This document shows positions 39,235 to 48,318 of a stretch of 64,000 nt of DNA, piece after piece. The stretch lies in contig NZ_FOWX01000015.1 of assembly GCF_900115555.1 (NCBI RefSeq), forward strand, positions 1-64,000, in the 5' to 3' direction. Position 1 is the first letter of the stretch, and the number at the start of each line of letters is the position of its first letter. The DNA comes from Pseudomonas borbori. GTDB lineage: Bacteria; Pseudomonadota; Gammaproteobacteria; Pseudomonadales; Pseudomonadaceae. Made by a program: the position numbers and the translations under genes. The notes below the pieces were generated by a model that saw only the letters and a list, made by a program, of their open reading frames with translations, was not told the origin of the DNA and did not search any database.

Positions 39235-40098
39235 TTAGCCGGCCTGGCTATTGCCGATGCTTTGACCCATGCGCACGCTGCTGTTGGCGCCCAGGGTTTG
39301 CGCCCAGCTCACCTGGTCCGGGCCGAACAAGACGATGGCCGTCGACCCCAGCTTGAAGCGACCCAGCTCCGCGCCCTGGTCCAGGGTGATGGGCGCGCGC
39401 GTCGCCTCGTCATAGCGGACGCTTTTCAGCTGGCGCTTGGGTGGCGTGACCAGGCCGGCCCAGACGGTTTCGATCGAGGCGACGATCATCGCGCCGACCA
39501 GCACTACGGCCATCGGCCCGCGCTCGGTGTCGAACAGGCAGACGACCCGCTCGTTGCGGGCGAACAGCTCCGGGACATTTTCCGCGGTGGTCTGGTTGAC
39601 CGAGAACAGCCGGCCCGGCACATAGACCATTTCCCGCAGGGTGCCGGCCAGCGGCATGTGCACGCGGTGGTAGTCCTTGGGCGACAGGTAAATGGTCGCG
39701 AATTCGCCGCCCATGAACGGGCTGGCGCGATCACTGTCGCCACCGAGCAGTTCGAGCGCGCTGAAACTCTGGCCCTTGGCCTGGAATATCCGGCCGTGCT
39801 CGATCTTGCCCAGTTGGCTGACGGCGCCGTCGGCTGGGCTGAGGATCGCGCCCGGGGTGGTGTCGAGCGGGCGTGCGCCCTCTTTCAGGGCGCGGGTGAA
39901 GAACGCGTTGAAATGCTCGAAGGCGCTCGGGTCCTGGATCTGCGCTTCGCTCATGTCGACCTGGTAGCGCTTGGCGAACCAGCCGATCAGGCGATTCTTG
40001 AACCAGGCTGCGCGGCATTCGGCCGCGCAGCCGATCAGGCGCGACAGCAGGTGGTGCGGCAGCAGGTACTGGCTGAGGATGAACAGGCGGTCTTTCAT
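39235..40098 (-). CDS. psd: Phosphatidylserine decarboxylase proenzyme
   Basis: This 287-residue proenzyme converts phosphatidylserine to phosphatidylethanolamine at the inner membrane. The self-cleavage site that generates the pyruvoyl cofactor is LGST near the C-terminus (GRFKLGSTAIVLFGPDQ). Other family motifs are HAFFTR-like NAFFTRALKEGARP, SPADGAVSQLG and YHRVHMPLAGTL. The start is ATG 40098 (MKDRLFILSQYLLPHH) after AAGGAA; an upstream in-frame codon at 40125 is rejected. The rhodanese gene rhdA lies 51 bp upstream on the same strand. Confidence 0.96.
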   Translation of the reverse strand: MKDRLFILSQYLLPHHLLSRLIGCAAECRAAWFKNRLIGWFAKRYQVDMSEAQIQDPSAFEHFNAFFTRALKEGARPLDTTPGAILSPADGAVSQLGKIEHGRIFQAKGQSFSALELLGGDSDRASPFMGGEFATIYLSPKDYHRVHMPLAGTLREMVYVPGRLFSVNQTTAENVPELFARNERVVCLFDTERGPMAVVLVGAMIVASIETVWAGLVTPPKRQLKSVRYDEATRAPITLDQGAELGRFKLGSTAIVLFGPDQVSWAQTLGANSSVRMGQSIGNSQAG

Positions 40099-40149
40099 GA
40101 ATGTTCCTTGGGGGTTCGACGGCATGCAGGTGGCGGCTACTTCGCGGGC

Positions 40150-40965
40150 TCAGCGTTCGACCGGGGTGTCGGGATGGTTGCCCCACTCGCCCCATGAGCC
40201 GGCGTAGGCCTTGACCCGCGGATAGCCGAGCGCCTTGGCCACCAGGTAGGTGAAGCCGGAGCGGTGGTGGGTCTGGCAGTGGGTGATGATTTCCTTGTCC
40301 GGGCTGATGCCGAGGCTGGCGAGCAGCGTGGGCATGTCCCGGCGAATGCGCAAGGCGCGGGTCGGATCCATGGCGGCCGTCCACTCGAGGTTGACGGCGC
40401 CAGGAATGTGTCCGGCTTTGGCGGCCAAGGCCTTTTCGCCGTTGTACTCGGCGGGTGAGCGGGCATCCCAGATCGCCAGGTCGGCGGCGCCCAGGCGGCG
40501 TTGCAGGTATTCGCGGCTGGCTGTCGGGCCGTTGTCGAGCGTCAGCTCGAGTGTGCCGGTGCATGCGGCGGGCTGCTCGCTGCTCAGCGGGCGATCCTCG
40601 GCCAGCCAGGCCTGCAGACCGCCGTCGAGGTAGTGGTAGTGCTTGTGGCCGATCACGTCCAGCAACCAGATGAAGCGCCCGGCCCAGCCGCCGCCCTCGT
40701 CGTCGTAGACCACGTAGACGGCGTCCGGGTTATGGCCCAGTTCGGCGAACAGCTGTTCGAGCTGTGCCTGTTCCGGCAGCAGACCGGGAGCCGGTGGCTG
40801 GCCCAGCTGGGTGCGTTTGGGGTCGACGAAGCGTGCGCCGGGAATGTGGCCGGCGGCGTAGCGCGCAGCGCTGGTCAGGTCGACCAGAATCAGTTCGGGC
40901 GCGGCCAGGCGCTCGGCGAGTTCGACCGGTTCGATAACCAATGGCAACGCAGCGAAGGCAGTCAT
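40150..40965 (-). CDS. rhdA: RhdA-type rhodanese (thiosulfate:cyanide sulfurtransferase)
   Basis: This 271-residue protein has two rhodanese domains, the N-terminal one inactive and the C-terminal one carrying catalytic Cys230 in the loop CQTHHRSG. This exact CQTHHR loop and residue number match Azotobacter vinelandii RhdA, an unusual, highly reactive active site distinct from CRKGVTA-type rhodaneses. It moves sulfane sulfur to thiophilic acceptors, for example cyanide, and has been tied to redox and Fe-S protection. Pseudomonads that make HCN would benefit from it, but no hcn genes are in the window. The start is ATG 40965. It is 51 bp upstream of psd and may be co-transcribed. Confidence 0.95.
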   Translation of the reverse strand: MTAFAALPLVIEPVELAERLAAPELILVDLTSAARYAAGHIPGARFVDPKRTQLGQPPAPGLLPEQAQLEQLFAELGHNPDAVYVVYDDEGGGWAGRFIWLLDVIGHKHYHYLDGGLQAWLAEDRPLSSEQPAACTGTLELTLDNGPTASREYLQRRLGAADLAIWDARSPAEYNGEKALAAKAGHIPGAVNLEWTAAMDPTRALRIRRDMPTLLASLGISPDKEIITHCQTHHRSGFTYLVAKALGYPRVKAYAGSWGEWGNHPDTPVER

Positions 40966-41028
40966 GCTGGGCCTCTTTGATGGCAAGTTGTGACAAGGTG
41001 AATAAAAGGACGGATTGTAGCGGAAAGC

Positions 41029-42552
41029 CTAGCGTTCACGTTTGGCAAAACTGTCCAGGGCGCGCTGAATGCATTGCACGGTTTTACCGAAGACTTGCAC
41101 GCTGCTGTCGTTGAGTACGGTGCCGGACTGGTCGACGACGATGACCATCGCCACGCGGCCGTTGCTGGCCAGTGAGCGGATCAGCAGGTGTTCGCTGGGG
41201 AATAGCGCTTTCAGCGAGCCGGGCAGCAGGGCCGAGAATTGCGCGATATTGGCCGGTGTCAGGCGCAGCTGTGCCGGTGCCTGGAGCAGGCGCCGCAGCA
41301 CCTGGCTGTGCTGTGGGTCGATGATGAGGGTATTGGCTGACTTGTTCAGGCCGGTCTGTTGCTGGGCCCGCAGGCGGCTGTGGCTGCGGTCGGCCAGCAG
41401 CAGCAGTACCCGCGACATGCCGCAGGCTTGCAGGGCTTGAGTGATGCTGCTGGTGAGCTGGTCGAGGTTGTGGAACGCACTCGGCTGGGCGAGCAACTGC
41501 GCGCAATGTTGGCGCCAGCCATTGTCTGCCGGCGCTGTCTTCGCTGCTGGAGCGGGGGCGTTGTGTTGCAGGCGCCGAGCATCCCAGGGCCAGAGCAACG
41601 CCTGGGCGGGGTGCCAGAGTTCTGTGGTGGCTTGCTGGCGGGCGCCCTGCGCCGCGTGCTGGTGAATCTGTTGCTGCACATCGCTCAGCGGCAGCTGCAA
41701 GTAGAGCCCGGTCAGATGCTGCCAGCGCAGGCTGTGCGGGCTGTTCCAGGCGTGGTGGGCAGACAGTGCCAGGCCGTTGGCCAGCAGGATGCTGTTGGCA
41801 GGCTGGGTCAGCCAGCGCCGCAGAGGAATATCGGCATCGAGCATTTGCTGCTGGTGCAGCGGGTGTTGATTGTCGCGGGCGATGTGCAGCGCCTTGACCA
41901 GTTGGCGGCGGTCGGCAACCAGCAGGCGGTAGCCCTGGATCACCCAGTCGGGCAGGCGCCAGCGTTCGGCCAAGGCCAGACACAGGGCGAGCAGGGGCAC
42001 GCCGAGCAGTTCCTGCTCGACCTTGGCGGCCGGTTCGGCGCGGGCCAGTACGCGTTGCTCCCATTGCTCGAACAGCTCGGGATGGGCCGCCAGCAACGAC
42101 CAGATAGGCGCGAGAAACAACAGGCTGCCCCAGTGGATCTCCTGCCAGAGCCGCGCCAGGCGCGCGCTGAACAAACCGCTGGCTTGCTGCGCGGCGTGTT
42201 GGCTGATCAATTGGATCTGCCGCAGGGCCAGGGGGATTTCCTCGAGCGGGCGAGCGGGTTGGCGTTTCACCAGCTCCAGGGTGCGCTGCAAGCCCAGTCG
42301 GCTGAGCGCGCTTTCCAGGCTTTCGGCAGGGGTGCTGAAACTGCCGGCCTGGCGATTGGCCTCCCGCAGCACGCTCAAGGCCAGGGCCGGGCTGGCCTGC
42401 ATCAAGTCGGCTATTTCACGCAGTGAGCGGCGGTTGTCGGACAGGGCGCGACAGACAGTCAGGTGGTTTTCGACCGGTACCGGCAGCAGCTGTTTCTCCA
42501 GCCGTTCGAGCCAGTCTTCGAGGGTGCGCGGTAGGGGTTTGGAGATAGGCAT
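41029..42552 (-). CDS. HDOD-domain protein
   Basis: This 507-residue cytoplasmic protein has an HDOD domain (about residues 20-240; ENHLTVCRALSDNRRSLREIADLMQASPALALSVLREANRQ, then LQRTLELV). HDOD domains are catalytically dead relatives of HD phosphohydrolases used in signalling and motility networks. The C-terminal part (about 340-507) looks like a GAF-type fold (SITQALQACGMSRVLLLLADRSHSRLRAQ, VAMVIVVDQSGTVLNDSSVQVFGKTV). It sits between rhdA and the divergent motAB operon. The link to motility is suggested by position only. The start ATG 42552 gives MPISKPLPRTLEDWLERL. Confidence 0.8.
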   Translation of the reverse strand: MPISKPLPRTLEDWLERLEKQLLPVPVENHLTVCRALSDNRRSLREIADLMQASPALALSVLREANRQAGSFSTPAESLESALSRLGLQRTLELVKRQPARPLEEIPLALRQIQLISQHAAQQASGLFSARLARLWQEIHWGSLLFLAPIWSLLAAHPELFEQWEQRVLARAEPAAKVEQELLGVPLLALCLALAERWRLPDWVIQGYRLLVADRRQLVKALHIARDNQHPLHQQQMLDADIPLRRWLTQPANSILLANGLALSAHHAWNSPHSLRWQHLTGLYLQLPLSDVQQQIHQHAAQGARQQATTELWHPAQALLWPWDARRLQHNAPAPAAKTAPADNGWRQHCAQLLAQPSAFHNLDQLTSSITQALQACGMSRVLLLLADRSHSRLRAQQQTGLNKSANTLIIDPQHSQVLRRLLQAPAQLRLTPANIAQFSALLPGSLKALFPSEHLLIRSLASNGRVAMVIVVDQSGTVLNDSSVQVFGKTVQCIQRALDSFAKRER

Positions 42553-42589
42553 CGGTGCTTAGCCATGCTGGCTTTTAGACTTAACTGGC

Positions 42590-42616
42590 TATAGTCTCGC
42601 GCATAAGTTCCGATAA
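42590..42616 (+). promoter_or_regulatory. Candidate sigma-28 (FliA) promoter of motAB
   Basis: TATA (42590-42593), 15 bp, TCCGATAA (42609-42616) differs from the FliA consensus TAAA-N15-GCCGATAA at only two positions. It lies 55 bp ahead of the motA start, in the right orientation. Confidence 0.6.
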
Positions 42617-42671
42617 ATAGAAGGGTTGTTTTGCATAACCCTCACTCCAGGCTCCGGCAAGTTTCCTCTCT

Positions 42672-43523
42672 ATGGCAAAAATCATTGGCATCATCGTTGT
42701 AATTGCTAGCGTGCTCGGCGGGTTCATGCTGTCCGGCGGTCAGTTCATGGCGCTGGTACATCCATTTGAAGTCTTGATCATCGGCGGTGCCGCGTTGGGG
42801 GCTTTTCTGCAGGCCAACCCGGGCAGCATGTTCATGCGCGTGTTCAAGAAGTCCTTGAGCATGTTCAGTTCGCGCTTCAGCCACGCCTATTACCTGGACG
42901 TGCTCAAGCTGGTCTACGAAATCCTCAACAAGAGCCGGCGCGAAGGCATGATGGCCATCGAGGCCGACATCGAGGAGCCTGAGGCCAGCCCGATCTTCAG
43001 CAAGTATCCGGGCATCCTCAAGGACCAGCGGATAACGGCCTATATCTGCGATTACCTGCGCATCATGTCTTCCGGCAACATGGCGCCGCATGAGCTGGAA
43101 GGCTTGTTCGACATGGAGATCGCCAGTCTCAAGGAAGAACTCGAGCATCCCTCGCATGCCGTGGCCAAGGTCGCCGATGGCATGCCGGCCATGGGCATCG
43201 TCGCCGCAGTGTTGGGGATCGTGATCACCATGTCGATCCTGGCCGAGGCCGACAATGCCATGATTGGCTACAAGGTCGGCTCGGCGCTGGTCGGTACCTT
43301 CCTCGGTATTCTCGCTTCCTACGGTTTCTTCGGTCCGCTGGCTGCGGCGCTGGAGCATGACGCCAAGGAAGAGATCAACGTATTCGAAGCGATCAAGGCC
43401 GGTCTGGTCGCCTCGGCATCCGGCATGCCGCCCTCGCTGGCCGTCGAGTTCTCGCGCAAGGTGCTCTACCCGGCCCATCGCCCGAGTTTCTCCGAGCTCG
43501 AGCAGGCGATGCGCGGAAACTGA
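42672..43523 (+). CDS. motA: Flagellar motor stator protein MotA
   Basis: This 283-residue inner-membrane protein has four transmembrane helices (KIIGIIVVIASVLGGFML; MALVHPFEVLIIGGAALGAFL; and the paired helices MPAMGIVAAVLGIVITMSIL and GTFLGILASYGFFGPLA) with a large cytoplasmic loop. The loop bears the charged residues that touch FliG. Together with MotB it forms the proton-driven stator. It lies 6 bp upstream of motB and is preceded by a FliA-like promoter. In PAO1 the pair at this place is motA/motB (PA4954/PA4953); the second stator set motCD would be elsewhere. Confidence 0.96.
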   Translation: MAKIIGIIVVIASVLGGFMLSGGQFMALVHPFEVLIIGGAALGAFLQANPGSMFMRVFKKSLSMFSSRFSHAYYLDVLKLVYEILNKSRREGMMAIEADIEEPEASPIFSKYPGILKDQRITAYICDYLRIMSSGNMAPHELEGLFDMEIASLKEELEHPSHAVAKVADGMPAMGIVAAVLGIVITMSILAEADNAMIGYKVGSALVGTFLGILASYGFFGPLAAALEHDAKEEINVFEAIKAGLVASASGMPPSLAVEFSRKVLYPAHRPSFSELEQAMRGN

Positions 43524-43529
43524 CGGAAA

Positions 43530-44540
43530 ATGGATAACAATCAGCCGATCATCGTCAAGCGGGTGAAGAAGACCGCTGCTGGCCACCATGGCGGGGCCTG
43601 GAAGATCGCCTTCGCCGACTTCGCCACGGCGATGATGGCGTTCTTCCTGGTGATGTGGCTGATGTCCGTGGCTACCCCCGAACAGAAGAAGTTGATCTCC
43701 GGTTACTTCAAGGATCCGATCGGTTTCTCCGAAAGCGCCAGTCCCTTCGTCATCGATCTCGGCGGCTCGCCGACTCCGGCGCCGGATCGCACGCTCAATC
43801 AGCAGGTCGACGATCAAACCGAAGGCGAGGAAGTCGAGATCGAGCCGGCGCAGCCCGATCCCGCGCAGGCCGAAGGCATGGCCGAGGAGCTGGAGCGCGA
43901 ACGCCTCGAGCTGTTGCTGCAGGAGCTGCAGAACAAGGTCGAGGAGAATCCGCAATTACAGCGTTTCAAGGATCAGATCCTGTTCGAGATCACCCAGGAT
44001 GGCCTGCGCATCCAGATCATCGACGCCGAGAACCGGCCGATGTTCGCTAGCGGCAGTGCACACCTGCAGCCGTATTTCGAGGACATCCTGCTGGCCCTGA
44101 GCGACACCATCAAGGCGGTGCCGAACAAGATCAGCATCAGCGGCCACACCGATGCCAAGCCGTTTGCCGGTGACGGCGAGTTCGGTAACTGGGAACTCTC
44201 GGCGAATCGGGCCAATGCCGCCCGGCGCACCCTGATCGCCGGTGGTTACGACGAGGCGCAGGTGGCTCGGGTGGTGGGCTATGCATCGTCGGCGTTGTTC
44301 GATCGAGACGACCCGCTGAACCCGGTCAACCGGCGTATCGACATAGTCGTGTTGACGAAAAAAGCCCAGCGCGCCATCGAGGGCGAGCAGGATGGCGCTG
44401 TCGACGCAGAGGCTGACGGCGCTACAGCGCCTGATGTGCCGCAACCGCCCGCCGCGGAGCCGGCCGAGCCGGATGAGGTGCGCGAGCGCTTGAACATTTT
44501 CGAGGACGGACTGTTGCAGTTCGACCAGCCGAGCGAATGA
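43530..44540 (+). CDS. motB: Flagellar motor stator protein MotB
   Basis: This 336-residue protein has one N-terminal transmembrane helix (WKIAFADFATAMMAFFLVMWLM), whose Asp30 is the proton-carrying residue. It is followed by a plug/linker segment and a C-terminal OmpA-like peptidoglycan-binding domain (ISISGHTDAKPF, NWELSANRANAARRTLIAGG). It anchors the stator to the cell wall. An acidic Ala/Pro-rich tail (about 285-336) is longer than in E. coli MotB. It starts 6 bp after motA, and a perfect terminator hairpin follows at 44558-44588. Confidence 0.96.
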   Translation: MDNNQPIIVKRVKKTAAGHHGGAWKIAFADFATAMMAFFLVMWLMSVATPEQKKLISGYFKDPIGFSESASPFVIDLGGSPTPAPDRTLNQQVDDQTEGEEVEIEPAQPDPAQAEGMAEELERERLELLLQELQNKVEENPQLQRFKDQILFEITQDGLRIQIIDAENRPMFASGSAHLQPYFEDILLALSDTIKAVPNKISISGHTDAKPFAGDGEFGNWELSANRANAARRTLIAGGYDEAQVARVVGYASSALFDRDDPLNPVNRRIDIVVLTKKAQRAIEGEQDGAVDAEADGATAPDVPQPPAAEPAEPDEVRERLNIFEDGLLQFDQPSE

Positions 44541-44557
44541 GTCGCGGCTTGCATGTG

Positions 44558-44588
44558 CCAGGCCGCGAGTGATCGCGGCCTGGTTATT
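44558..44588. terminator. Terminator between motB and rsgA
   Basis: CCAGGCCGCG (44558-44567) pairs perfectly with CGCGGCCTGG (44574-44583) across a six-base loop, followed by TTATTTC on the plus strand. It lies 17 bp after motB and next to the 3' end of the convergent rsgA; the short T-tract makes it clearer for motB. Confidence 0.75.
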
Positions 44589-45620
44589 TCAGTACTCCGC
44601 TTCGGGCAGGCTGGCGAGGATGTGCCGGTAGCTGGCCATCCGCTGTGGCTGGATGCGGCCGTCTTCCAGGGCCTTGAGCAGGGCGCAGCCGGGCTCGCGG
44701 TCATGCTTGCAGTCGCGAAAGCGGCACTGGCCGATCAGCTCGTGGAACTCGATGAACCCCGCTTCGACATCCGCGCGGCTGACATGCACCAGGCCGAACT
44801 CGCGGATGCCCGGCGAGTCGATCAGCTCGCCGCCGCCGGGGAAGTGGAACAGGCGTGCGGTGGTGGTGGTGTGGGTGCCCTTGCCGGTCAGTTCAGAGAG
44901 CGGCCCGACACGGGTGTCCACCCCTGGCAGCAGGCTGTTGACCAGCGACGACTTGCCAACCCCGGACTGGCCGACGAAGACGCTGACGTGGCCGTCGAGC
45001 TGCCGCTTGAGCTGCTCCATGCCGTCGCCCTGATGGGCCGAGACTTCCAGCACCGGGTAGCCGAGCTGACGATAGACGCCGAGCAGGACGTTCAGCGCCA
45101 CGGCGTTCTGTTGGTCGATCAGGTCGGCCTTGTTCAGCAGCAGCAAGGGACGAATGCCGGCGTGTTCGGCGGCCACCAGGTAGCGGTCGATCAGGTTGGC
45201 GTGGGGCTCGGGCAGTGGGGCGAAGACGATCACGATCAGGTCGACGTTGGCCGCCACCGGCTTCAGCTGACCGCGGGTGTCCGGGCGGCATAGCTCGGTC
45301 TTGCGTGGCAGTTGCGCGACTATGACGCCGATGCCCTGGTTGCCGGCACGCCAGACCACGCGATCGCCGGTGACCATGGCCGGCAGGTTGGCGCGCAGGT
45401 GACAGCGAAACACCTGGCCGGCCAGCTCGCCGTCTGTGGCTTCGACTTCGACCTGGACGCCGAAGTGGGCGATGACCAGGCCGAGCTGTTCCGGGCCGAG
45501 GTCGCCGCCCTCCAGGGTTTGCACGGCCTGCGACTCGCGCTTGGCCGCACGGGCGGCGCGTTCGCCCTGAATTTTGTCGATGCGCCAGCTTTGCCGGCGG
45601 TTGAGTTGGCGTTTGGCCAT
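44589..45620 (-). CDS. rsgA: Ribosome small-subunit biogenesis GTPase RsgA
   Basis: This 343-residue circularly permuted GTPase has an N-terminal OB fold, the G4 motif NKAD ([10 protein letters not shown]) ahead of the P-loop ([10 protein letters not shown]), switch region [10 protein letters not shown], and a C-terminal zinc knuckle [16 protein letters not shown]. RsgA checks 30S subunit maturation in the cytoplasm and is stimulated by ribosomes. The basic N-terminal extension ([20 protein letters not shown]) is typical of gammaproteobacterial forms. It is divergent from the methyltransferase gene by 126 bp and convergent with motB. Confidence 0.96.
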   Translation of the reverse strand: MAKRQLNRRQSWRIDKIQGERAARAAKRESQAVQTLEGGDLGPEQLGLVIAHFGVQVEVEATDGELAGQVFRCHLRANLPAMVTGDRVVWRAGNQGIGVIVAQLPRKTELCRPDTRGQLKPVAANVDLIVIVFAPLPEPHANLIDRYLVAAEHAGIRPLLLLNKADLIDQQNAVALNVLLGVYRQLGYPVLEVSAHQGDGMEQLKRQLDGHVSVFVGQSGVGKSSLVNSLLPGVDTRVGPLSELTGKGTHTTTTARLFHFPGGGELIDSPGIREFGLVHVSRADVEAGFIEFHELIGQCRFRDCKHDREPGCALLKALEDGRIQPQRMASYRHILASLPEAEY

Positions 45621-45746
45621 GAAAGTTCCGAGGTTGACTTGCGGTGAAATCCGCCCGCGAGTCTAGCACGCGGCACATGCAGACTCGCGCTGCTGCGTTG
45701 CGGGTTAGACTGCGGCGCAGTGGCGACAGGCAGATCGAGGCGATAA

Positions 45747-46553
45747 ATGGTTACGCGTGTACCTATGATTGGGCGAGTGGCCAATCGCTATCCGGCGCTG
45801 CTGGCGTTGCTGGCGCAGCTGTGCGCGGCGCTGCTGGTGGGCGGGGCGATCGTCCTGGCGGCGCAGTTCTCGAGCTGGCGCCCCGGCGGCTTGGCCGCCG
45901 GTTTGCTCCAGGGGTTGCTGGCGGCGAGTGTCAGCCGCTGGCTCGGTTTGGCGTCATGGTGGTGGTGGCTGAACCTGGGGTTTGTCCCGGCGCTGCTGCT
46001 GTTCAGTGGTGCGGCGCTGCCGTCCTGGGTGTTTTTACTCGGCTTCCTGCTGCTGTTGCTGGGCAACTGGAACAGTTTCGGCGAACGGGTGCCGCTTTAT
46101 CTGACCGGCGTGCGCAGTCGCCAGCAACTGGCCGGGTTGCTGGTTCGGCAGCCAGCCGGTTTTCGTTTCGTCGATCTCGGCTGTGGCCCGGCGGGAACCT
46201 TGCTCTGGCTGGCGCGGCGCTTTCCCCAGGCGCAGTTCGTCGGGGTGGAAACCGCGCCCTTGCCGTTCGCCATCGCCTGGCTACGCGCTCTGGCGCAGAA
46301 CAACTGCCGGATTCGCTACGAGAATCTCTGGCGCACCGATCTGGCGCGGTTCGATGTGGTCTATTGCTTTCTCTCGCCCGCGCCGATGGCGGCGCTCTGG
46401 GCCAAGGCTGTGGCGCAAATGGCCGGCGGTGCCTGGCTGCTCAGCAACAGCTTCGAGGTGCCCGGGGTGCCGGCCGATCAGCAGGTCGAGCTGCATGACT
46501 GGCGTCGCTCGCGTCTGTTGTTATGGCGGATGCCGGGAGCCTGTCGGGCGTGA
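45747..46553 (+). CDS. Membrane-anchored SAM-dependent methyltransferase, unknown substrate
   Basis: This 268-residue protein has three or so hydrophobic helices in the first 110 residues (YPALLALLAQLCAALLVGG; LGLASWWWWLNLGFVPALLLF; VFLLGFLLLLLGNW) and a class I methyltransferase domain behind them. Motif I is FVDLGCGPAGTLLWLARRFP, with the acidic post-I residue in VGVETAPLPF and a later VVYCFLSPAPM. The start ATG 45747 follows GAGG. The membrane anchor points the catalytic domain to the inner face of the inner membrane, so a lipid or membrane-protein substrate is likely. It is monocistronic between rsgA and orn. I do not know a characterised homologue. Confidence 0.75.
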   Translation: MVTRVPMIGRVANRYPALLALLAQLCAALLVGGAIVLAAQFSSWRPGGLAAGLLQGLLAASVSRWLGLASWWWWLNLGFVPALLLFSGAALPSWVFLLGFLLLLLGNWNSFGERVPLYLTGVRSRQQLAGLLVRQPAGFRFVDLGCGPAGTLLWLARRFPQAQFVGVETAPLPFAIAWLRALAQNNCRIRYENLWRTDLARFDVVYCFLSPAPMAALWAKAVAQMAGGAWLLSNSFEVPGVPADQQVELHDWRRSRLLLWRMPGACRA

Positions 46554-46633
46554 TCGCCTGGAGCAGGGTAAAGCTCGACAGGCCCGATGGTGGATTTATC
46601 GCTAAACTGCCGGCATCAGCCGAGGAGTAGAGC

Positions 46634-47176
46634 ATGCAGAACCCGCAGAACCTGATCTGGATCGACCTGGAAATGACCGGACTCGATCCGGAGAAGGACG
46701 TGATCATCGAAATGGCCACGATCATTACCGATAGCGACCTCAATATCCTGGCCGAAGGCCCGGTGATTGCGGTGCATCAGAGTGACGAGGCGCTTGCCGG
46801 CATGGATGAATGGAACACCCGCACCCATGGCGAGAGCGGCCTGGTCAAGCGCGTGCGTGAGAGCAGGATCAGCCAGGCCGAGGCCGAGGCGCAGACCATC
46901 GCCTTTCTCGAACAGTGGGTGGCCAAGGGCCAGTCGCCGATCTGCGGCAACAGCATCGGTCAGGATCGGCGTTTCCTCTATCGCTACATGCCGGACCTGG
47001 AAGCCTATTTCCACTACCGCTACCTGGATGTCTCGACCCTGAAGATCCTCGCCGAGCGCTGGGCGCCGAAACTCAAGGAGGGGTTCCAGAAAAAAGCCAG
47101 CCACCAGGCGCTGGACGATATTCGCGAGTCCATCGCCGAACTCCAGTACTACCGCGAGCACTTCATCAAGGTTTGA
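46634..47176 (+). CDS. orn: Oligoribonuclease
   Basis: This 180-residue DEDDh exonuclease degrades two- to five-nucleotide RNAs, including pGpG from c-di-GMP breakdown, so it ties to the FimX signalling seen above. The catalytic acids sit in [14 protein letters not shown], in [16 protein letters not shown], and in [20 protein letters not shown] (His and Asp). The length is that of E. coli Orn (181). A GAGGAG ribosome site precedes ATG 46634. The essential enzyme is convergent with queG, with only 9 bp between stop codons. Confidence 0.98.
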   Translation: MQNPQNLIWIDLEMTGLDPEKDVIIEMATIITDSDLNILAEGPVIAVHQSDEALAGMDEWNTRTHGESGLVKRVRESRISQAEAEAQTIAFLEQWVAKGQSPICGNSIGQDRRFLYRYMPDLEAYFHYRYLDVSTLKILAERWAPKLKEGFQKKASHQALDDIRESIAELQYYREHFIKV

Positions 47177-47185
47177 ACCTGGGCT

Positions 47186-48259
47186 TCAGGACGCGCCGCG
47201 CTCGGCGTGGCGCGCCAGCGCCCACTCGACATGCTCGCGCACCAGTGCCGAGGGGTGCTCGCGGCGGGCTTGCAGCGCCTCGAGCACCGGGATGCTCGAG
47301 GGCGCATTGCCCAGGCCGACGGCCAGGTTGCGCAGCCAGCGTTCGTAGCCGGCGCGGCGCAGTGGCGAGCCTTCGGTGCGACTCAAGAATTCCTCTTCGC
47401 TCCAGCGGAACAGCGCGGCCAGCTCGGCGTTGTCCAGTTGATGGCGCGGCTGGAAATCGCCCTGCTCGGTGGGGCGGGCGAAACGGTTCCATGGGCAGAC
47501 CAGCTGGCAGTCGTCGCAGCCGAATACGCGGTTGCCGATCGGCGCACGCAGCTCCTCGGGGATCGCGCCTTTCAGTTCGATGGTCAGGTAGGAAATGCAG
47601 CGCCGCGCATCCAGCACGTAAGGGCCGACGAAAGCCCCGGTCGGGCAGATGTCCAGGCACGCGCTGCAGCGCCCGCAATGTTCGCTGGCGTGCGGCGCAT
47701 CGACCGGCAGCGGTAGGTCGACGAACAGCTCGCCAAGGAAGAAGTAACTGCCGGCGCCGCGGTTGAGCACCAGGGTGTGCTTGCCGATCCAGCCGAGGCC
47801 GGCCTGTTTGGCGATGGCCTTTTCCAGTACCGGTGCGCTGTCGACGAAGGCGCGGTAGCCGAACGGGCCGATCTGCTGCTGGATGCGCTCGGCCAGTTGC
47901 TGCAGGCGTTTGCGGATCAGCTTGTGGTAATCGCGGCCCAGGGCGTAGCGCGATACATAGGCTTTCTCCGGTTCGCCCAGACGCTGGGCCATCTGCGTGT
48001 CACCGGGCAGGTAGTCCATGCGCAGCGAGACCACCCGCAAGGTGCCGGGCACCAGTTGTTCGGGGTGCGAGCGCTTGCTGCCGTGGGCGGCCATGTAGTC
48101 CATCTCGCCCTGGTAACCGGCGTCCAGCCAGCGTTGCAGGTGTGCCTCGTGCTCGCTCAGGTCCAGCCCGGCAATGCCGACCTGCTGAAAGCCCAGTTCG
48201 CGGCCCCACTCCTTGATCGACTGGGCGAGGGCGGCGAGATCGAGTGCGACAGTTGTCAT
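47186..48259 (-). CDS. queG: Epoxyqueuosine reductase QueG
   Basis: This 357-residue cobalamin- and Fe-S-dependent enzyme converts epoxyqueuosine to queuosine in tRNA. Two 4Fe-4S clusters are visible: CGRCSACLDICPTGAF and CDDCQLVCPWNRF; the cobalamin domain precedes them (SYFFLGELFVDLPLP). The C-terminus carries HEAT-like helices (LRNLAVGLGNAPSSIPVLEAL). The start is ATG 48259 (MTTVALDLAAL), giving the family's normal length; the long frame upstream of this is antisense to nnrD. Divergent nnrDE starts 59 bp away. Confidence 0.96.
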   Translation of the reverse strand: MTTVALDLAALAQSIKEWGRELGFQQVGIAGLDLSEHEAHLQRWLDAGYQGEMDYMAAHGSKRSHPEQLVPGTLRVVSLRMDYLPGDTQMAQRLGEPEKAYVSRYALGRDYHKLIRKRLQQLAERIQQQIGPFGYRAFVDSAPVLEKAIAKQAGLGWIGKHTLVLNRGAGSYFFLGELFVDLPLPVDAPHASEHCGRCSACLDICPTGAFVGPYVLDARRCISYLTIELKGAIPEELRAPIGNRVFGCDDCQLVCPWNRFARPTEQGDFQPRHQLDNAELAALFRWSEEEFLSRTEGSPLRRAGYERWLRNLAVGLGNAPSSIPVLEALQARREHPSALVREHVEWALARHAERGAS

Positions 48260-48318
48260 AGGGTGCGGGTAACCGGAGCGGAGGTGGGTATAATTCTGCC
48301 AGACATCGGAGCCGACGC

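Noticed and set aside
48289..48294. TATAAT ahead of nnrD as a promoter -10 box
   Set aside because: No acceptable -35 hexamer lies at 16-18 bp, so a promoter cannot be supported from sequence.
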